Positions 60,411 through 64,000 of a stretch of DNA of 64,000 nucleotides are shown piece by piece (within the stretch, counting starts at the first letter, position 1; every line of letters starts with the position of its first letter). The DNA is taken from contig NZ_JAPZVN010000007.1 in assembly GCF_027533845.1 (NCBI RefSeq), positions 62,001 through 126,000 of the forward strand, given 5' to 3'. Source of the stretch: Streptomyces sp. RPT161. Lineage in GTDB: Bacteria; Actinomycetota; Actinomycetes; Streptomycetales; Streptomycetaceae. The position numbers and the translations under genes were made by a program. The notes beneath the pieces were generated by a model that saw nothing but the letters and a program-made list of their open reading frames with translations, was not told the origin of the DNA and ran no database searches.

Positions 60411-61667
60411 TCAGGGCAGCGGCTGAGGCGGGCGCGGGCCGGTGTACTGGCCGCGCGGGCGCACCCGCAACGGCCGCTCGCCGTACTCCTCCAGCGCGTG
60501 TGCGATCCACCCCGCCGTCCTGGCCACCGCGAACACCGTCTCGCCCGCGTCGATCGGCATCCCGGCCGAGACCGACAGCACCGCGAGCGCCAGGTCGACA
60601 TTGGCGTGCACCGGCACATCCCGGGCCGCCGCCCGCTCCACGGCCCGTGCGGCATCCAGCGCCCGCTCGGCCGACGGCACCTGGGCCAGCAACTCGAACA
60701 GCGCCCGCGCCCGCGGGTCCTCACCCCGGTAGAGCCGGTGGCCCAGCCCGGGCACGGCCCGTCCGGTGCGCAGGTGGTCGGAGACGACGGCACCCGCGCT
60801 GCCGCGCTCCAGCACCTCCGTCAGCATCCGGTGCGCCAGCCCGCTGGCGGCGCCGTGCAGCGGGCCGTCGACGGCCCCCAGTCCGGCCGAGACCACCGCG
60901 TACGGGTGCGCGCGGGACGAGGCGGCGACCCGGGCGGCGACTGTGGAGGCGGCCAGATCGTGGTCGATCAGCAGTACAAGTGCCGCTTGAAGGACCTTGA
61001 TCGACGTGTCGTCGGCGTCCCTCGGAGCCAGCCGGGACCACAGGCGCTGGGCGATCGAGCCGCCCGGCCTGTGGAACCGGTCGCCCGCCAGCGGCAGCGC
61101 GTCGACCAGCGTGGCGATCAGACCCCGGGCGGCGGCGATCACTGTCTGCGGTGCGAGGTCGAAGCGCAGTGGATCCGCCACGGCGGCGGCCACGGTCGCG
61201 GCGCGTAGGCGGTCGGTCAGGCCGCTGTGCGGGGGCAGGGCGGCGACCGAGCGGTCCGCGGCGGCCAGCACGTCCGGGGGCGCGGTGAAGCGGGTGCCGG
61301 GCCGCAGGGCTCCGGTCCACAACCAATGGGCGACCTCCTCGTAGTCGTACCGGGCGGCCAGTTCGACCGCGTCGACACCGCGGAAGAAGTAGCGGTCGTC
61401 ATCGATGAGGGTGATGCCGGTGGTCACGGGCACGGCGTGAGCGGCGGCCGGCGGCTCCTCGGAGGCGCTGGGGCGTACACGACGGCCGCGCCGCGCCAGC
61501 TCGTCGACCTCGGCCGCGTCGAAGGTGCTGCCCCGGCCGCCGGAGACACGCTCACTGCTCAGCAGCCCGCGGCTGACGTACGAGTAGAGCGTCTCGGGTT
61601 TGACGCCGAGGCGCTGCGCGGCCTCCCTGGTGGTCAGTCGCCGCTGCTGTGCCGCCTGATCCGTCAT
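60411..61667 (-). CDS. Citrate synthase-like protein with N-terminal MerR-type helix-turn-helix
   Basis: 418 residues from ATG 61667. Residues ~8-55 form an excisionase/MerR-type DNA-binding helix-turn-helix (RLTTREAAQRLGVKPETLYS, then YVSRGLLSSERV). Residues ~80-415 are a citrate synthase fold in which the three catalytic positions appear intact: DGPLHGAAS (first His), GLGHRLYRGEDPR (second His) and HANVDLALAVLS (Asp). It is divergent from a plain citrate synthase gene, and the shared promoter holds repeated CAAYRTTG elements. It could be a metabolite-sensing regulator that is also an enzyme. Annotated simply as citrate synthase in many genomes. Confidence 0.88.
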   Translation of the reverse strand: MTDQAAQQRRLTTREAAQRLGVKPETLYSYVSRGLLSSERVSGGRGSTFDAAEVDELARRGRRVRPSASEEPPAAAHAVPVTTGITLIDDDRYFFRGVDAVELAARYDYEEVAHWLWTGALRPGTRFTAPPDVLAAADRSVAALPPHSGLTDRLRAATVAAAVADPLRFDLAPQTVIAAARGLIATLVDALPLAGDRFHRPGGSIAQRLWSRLAPRDADDTSIKVLQAALVLLIDHDLAASTVAARVAASSRAHPYAVVSAGLGAVDGPLHGAASGLAHRMLTEVLERGSAGAVVSDHLRTGRAVPGLGHRLYRGEDPRARALFELLAQVPSAERALDAARAVERAAARDVPVHANVDLALAVLSVSAGMPIDAGETVFAVARTAGWIAHALEEYGERPLRVRPRGQYTGPRPPQPLP

Positions 61668-61760
61668 GCGGTCCATCCCATCGCATCGTGGCGCTCCGCT
61701 CCGCATTCACATTGATTCAATCAACATTGACAAGATCTAGTCAACCATAGACAGTCGACT

Positions 61761-61808
61761 CAATATTGCGAGATGGCAATGTTGCGAGACGCCAACGTTG
61801 AAAGACAG
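61761..61808. repeat. Three tandem 16-bp repeats in citrate synthase promoter
   Basis: CAATATTGCGAGATGG, CAATGTTGCGAGACGC and CAACGTTGAAAGACAG lie head to tail without gaps. Each begins with the palindrome CAAYRTTG. A fourth CAACATTG is at 61722-61729, and a perfect 13-bp dyad TTGATTCAATCAA at 61712-61724. The array ends 18 bp before the ATG of the citrate synthase at 61827. The repeats probably bind the helix-turn-helix of the divergent gene product. Confidence 0.75.
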
Positions 61809-61826
61809 CTGACGGAGGACGACACC

Positions 61827-63008
61827 ATGCCGACCAGCACCGCCCACGACGACACATCCGCACCCGCCCCGGCCGACGCCCCCATCGACGTCCCCCGCGG
61901 CCTCAAGGGAGTCGTGGTCACCGACACCGCGCTGGGCGCGGTCCGCGGCCGGGAGGGCTTCTACCACTACCGGCAGTACCCGGCCGTCGAGTTGGCCCGC
62001 ACCCGCACCTTCGAGGACGTCTGGCACCTGATGTTCCACGGTGACCTGCCGACCGCCGCCCAGCGCGCAGCCTTCACGGCCCGCACCGGCGCCCTGCGTC
62101 CGCTGCCCGACGCCGTACGAGCCGCACTGCCCGCCATCGCCAGTGGCTGCGCGGGCGCCGGACCGCTGGCCGCGCTGCGCACCGCCCTCTCGCTGGCCGG
62201 GGCGGCCACCGGGTTCCAGCCGCTCTACGACCTCACCCCCGCCCAGCGCGCCGAGGACGCGCTTGCCGCCTGCGCCTGGGTGCCGACCCTGCTGACCGCG
62301 CTGCACCGGCTCGGGCACGGGCTACAGCCCGTCGAACCGCGCGCCGATCTGCCGTACGCCGCCAACTACCTGTACATGCTCACCGGCGAGGAGCCGGACC
62401 CCGTGCGGGCCCGTGCCGTCGAGCAGTACCTGATCTCCACCATTGATCACGGCTTCAACGCGTCAACGTTCACGGCGCGGGTCATCGCCTCCACCGGCGC
62501 CGACCTCGCGGCCTGCCTGACCGGGGCCATCGGGGCGCTGTCCGGCCCGTTGCACGGCGGTGCGCCCAGCCGCGCGCTGGACACCCTCGACGCCATCGGC
62601 AGCCCGGACCGCATCACCCCATGGATCCGCGAACGCGTACTGGCGGGGGAGCGCATCATGGGCTTCGGGCACGCCGTCTACCGCACCGAGGACCCGCGCT
62701 CGCGGATGCTCAAGGAGGTGGCGCGGCAATTCGGCGGGCCGCGGGTGGAGTTCGCCATCGAGGTCGAGCGGCGCGTCGAGGAGATACTGGCCGAGCTGAA
62801 GCCGGGCCGCGAACTCCATACCAACGTCGAGTTCTACGCCGGTGTGGTCATGGAACGGTGCGGTCTGCCGCGGGAGATGTTCACCCCGACATTCGCCTGC
62901 GCCCGCGTGGTGGGCTGGAGCGCCAACATCCTGGAGCAGGCCGAGGACGGCAAGATCATCCGCCCGGACGCCCGCTATGTAGGCCCGGCGCCCCGGCCGG
63001 TCCCCTAG
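61827..63008 (+). CDS. Citrate synthase / 2-methylcitrate synthase-like enzyme
   Basis: 393 residues from ATG 61827 with GGAGGACG upstream. Complete type II fold, with the small-domain and active-site blocks SGPLHGGAPSRALDTLD (first His), MGFGHAVYRTEDPRS (second His) and LHTNVEFYAGVVMERCGL, where the usual catalytic Asp of NVDFYSG is replaced by Glu (NVEFYAG), as in many archaeal/actinobacterial homologues. It condenses acetyl-CoA or propionyl-CoA with oxaloacetate. Divergent from the helix-turn-helix citrate synthase and preceded by the tandem repeats. Confidence 0.92.
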   Translation: MPTSTAHDDTSAPAPADAPIDVPRGLKGVVVTDTALGAVRGREGFYHYRQYPAVELARTRTFEDVWHLMFHGDLPTAAQRAAFTARTGALRPLPDAVRAALPAIASGCAGAGPLAALRTALSLAGAATGFQPLYDLTPAQRAEDALAACAWVPTLLTALHRLGHGLQPVEPRADLPYAANYLYMLTGEEPDPVRARAVEQYLISTIDHGFNASTFTARVIASTGADLAACLTGAIGALSGPLHGGAPSRALDTLDAIGSPDRITPWIRERVLAGERIMGFGHAVYRTEDPRSRMLKEVARQFGGPRVEFAIEVERRVEEILAELKPGRELHTNVEFYAGVVMERCGLPREMFTPTFACARVVGWSANILEQAEDGKIIRPDARYVGPAPRPVP

Positions 63009-63013
63009 ATGAG

Positions 63014-63102
63014 TCATTCCGAATCATTCCGAATGCTGGCGTACGTCCGGGAGTACAGACAGGGCGTTGACCCGTTCAACCTCGGTAGCCACATCGGAAT
63101 GA
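63014..63102. repeat. Direct repeat TCATTCCGAA x2 with an inverted copy
   Basis: TCATTCCGAA occurs twice in tandem (63014-63023, 63024-63033), and TCGGAATGA, the inverse of its first nine bases, at 63094-63102. It lies in the 292-bp gap between the citrate synthase and FabH-like genes. It may form a hairpin or be an operator; a 73-codon open frame over it (63009-63230) is not convincing. Confidence 0.4.
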
Positions 63103-63300
63103 GCCGTCCAGGCCTGACCAGGAGCACCAGTCGCCGCTACATCAACACCACGTCAAGAAGGCCCTTTCGGACGCCAGAGGCAAGTCAAGGCGGGTGCGAC
63201 ATGACCGAGATGCCCGTCCATGCCGCATAGATTGGCGTACGCGGCGGTCCGCACCGGACACAACCGTGCATCAAGCGACGCAGCGGAGAGGGGCGGCAAC

Positions 63301-63990
63301 GTGAAGGCGGCGGCGATAGGCATCCGTGCGGTGGGCAGCTCCAGTGAACTCGGCGCGGCGACCGGAGACGCGCTGGCGCGGGCCTCGATGGCGGCAGCGG
63401 ACCTGGTGCTGCCCTACTACATGGTCTGCGGCACGGAGCACGATGGCGGGGCGCAGGCCCAACTCGCCGCGCGCCAGGGCCTGGACGCGCTGGGCATCGG
63501 CCGTGCCTGCTCGTACCGGGTGGCGGAGGTCGGCACCAGCGCGCTGGCCCTGCTGGCCAGAGTGGCCGGGCATCTGATCACCGACGGAACGTTGCGGCAG
63601 GGCCTGGTGATGGCGCCCACCAACGAAGGCACCGCCGCCGTTCTCCTCGCCGAACAGCACTGGCCGCACAACCGTGTCCGCTCCGTGGTCACCGGCCGCG
63701 ACACCGCCGACCGGGAGCTGGACCGCCTGATCGGCCGCGCCCTACGGGAGGCCGGTATCGCCTGGTCCCGCATCGACCGTGTCGCCCTGCACACCGACAC
63801 CCCCGCCCTGGAGCGCCGCTTCCGCGAGCGCTTCGGCTCCCACAGCACCCGCATCACCGAGTGCGGGCGCCCAACGGGCGTCCTGATGACCCTGCAACGG
63901 GTCATCGAGGACCAACACCCCATGGGAACCAGGGTGTTGACGGTCTCCTTGGAGCCCGGAGCGACCAGCGCGGCGGTCTTGGAGTGCTAG
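63301..63990 (+). CDS. FabH-like (thiolase-fold) protein without recognisable active site
   Basis: 229 residues from GTG 63301 with GAGAGGGG upstream. The sequence follows the second half of ketoacyl-ACP synthase III proteins: VAEVGTSALALLARVAGHLI, QGLVMAPTNEGTAAVLLAEQ, RIDRVALHTDTPALERRFRE and ECGRPTGVLMTLQRVIED, but the nucleophilic Cys of the family (ACAG-type) is not evident and the protein is ~100 residues shorter than FabH (~330). It may be a degenerate or regulatory homologue in a biosynthetic or lipid locus continuing beyond the window. Identification moderate. Confidence 0.55.
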   Translation: MKAAAIGIRAVGSSSELGAATGDALARASMAAADLVLPYYMVCGTEHDGGAQAQLAARQGLDALGIGRACSYRVAEVGTSALALLARVAGHLITDGTLRQGLVMAPTNEGTAAVLLAEQHWPHNRVRSVVTGRDTADRELDRLIGRALREAGIAWSRIDRVALHTDTPALERRFRERFGSHSTRITECGRPTGVLMTLQRVIEDQHPMGTRVLTVSLEPGATSAAVLEC

Positions 63991-64000
63991 GGACTGTCCA

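Noticed and set aside
63009-63230. A 73-codon open frame right after the citrate synthase gene
   Set aside because: No ribosome site, no protein-like pattern, and it lies over the repeat region.

Overview
The window looks like chromosomal DNA from a Streptomyces-type actinomycete. Base composition is very high in G+C with G/C in most third codon positions, starts are often GTG or TTG with 4-bp stop/start overlaps, and several families are typical of Streptomyces: a conservon (CvnA/B/C), a DUF5925 ATPase, a DUF6397 protein, a guanyl-specific RNase Sa homologue, a DUF3516 helicase and the standalone type ISP C-terminal domain protein. I see no rRNA, tRNA, CRISPR array, transposase, prophage or replication origin. 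All calls come from reading the sequence; no database search was run.

Layout. 1-4.6 kb: the end of a carboxyltransferase, a methyltransferase-like/Nudix fusion, a YtrA-type GntR regulator, a CaiB-type CoA-transferase and an AAA ATPase. 4.7-14.5 kb: an exopolysaccharide-type locus, with a PslG-like glycoside hydrolase convergent to a tightly overlapping minus-strand set (two family-2 glycosyltransferases, a NodB-type deacetylase, a 1220-residue flippase/GT-C fusion) and a separate FemAB/GNAT-like plus membrane-protein pair. 14.7-17.4 kb: a secreted SGNH hydrolase, a small basic protein and a type ISP-C protein. 17.5-25.6 kb: homogentisate dioxygenase with a GntR regulator, then aldehyde and alcohol dehydrogenases, two TetR regulators, an acyl-CoA dehydrogenase and a MaoC hydratase. 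25.7-30.6 kb: a zinc-ribbon protein, a secreted penicillin-acylase-type Ntn hydrolase and a degenerate alpha/beta hydrolase.

30.8-38.2 kb holds the most coherent pathway: SDR, acyl-CoA synthetase, TetR, quinone oxidoreductase, an ACAD10/11-like dehydrogenase, an aminoglycoside-phosphotransferase-like kinase and a second SDR. The kinase and dehydrogenase look like the two halves of the mammalian ACAD10/11 fusion and the LvaA/LvaC pair of levulinate catabolism, and similar operator-like palindromes lie before the separate transcription units. I propose a 4-hydroxyacid (phospho-acyl-CoA) catabolic module.

38.3-46.1 kb: a sugar-acid dehydratase (possibly leaderless), gluconate permease, gluconokinase and GntR regulator, then a nickel/cobalt transporter, a Nudix hydrolase, a LysR regulator with a 4-oxalocrotonate-type tautomerase, and an RNase Sa homologue that has lost its catalytic Glu. 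46.4-53.5 kb: a hypothetical protein, a methyltransferase, a conservon lacking its GTPase CvnD, a DUF6397 protein and a small secreted protein. 53.5-60.4 kb: TesB thioesterase, DUF3516 helicase, a YdjM-like membrane protein, and a divergent MarR/ABC-exporter pair. 60.4-64 kb: a citrate synthase with an N-terminal helix-turn-helix, divergent from a plain citrate synthase across a promoter with three tandem 16-bp repeats, then a FabH-like protein with no recognisable active site.

Regulation is unusually readable: most local regulators have a plausible palindromic operator beside them, and several convergent gene pairs are separated by strong hairpins.
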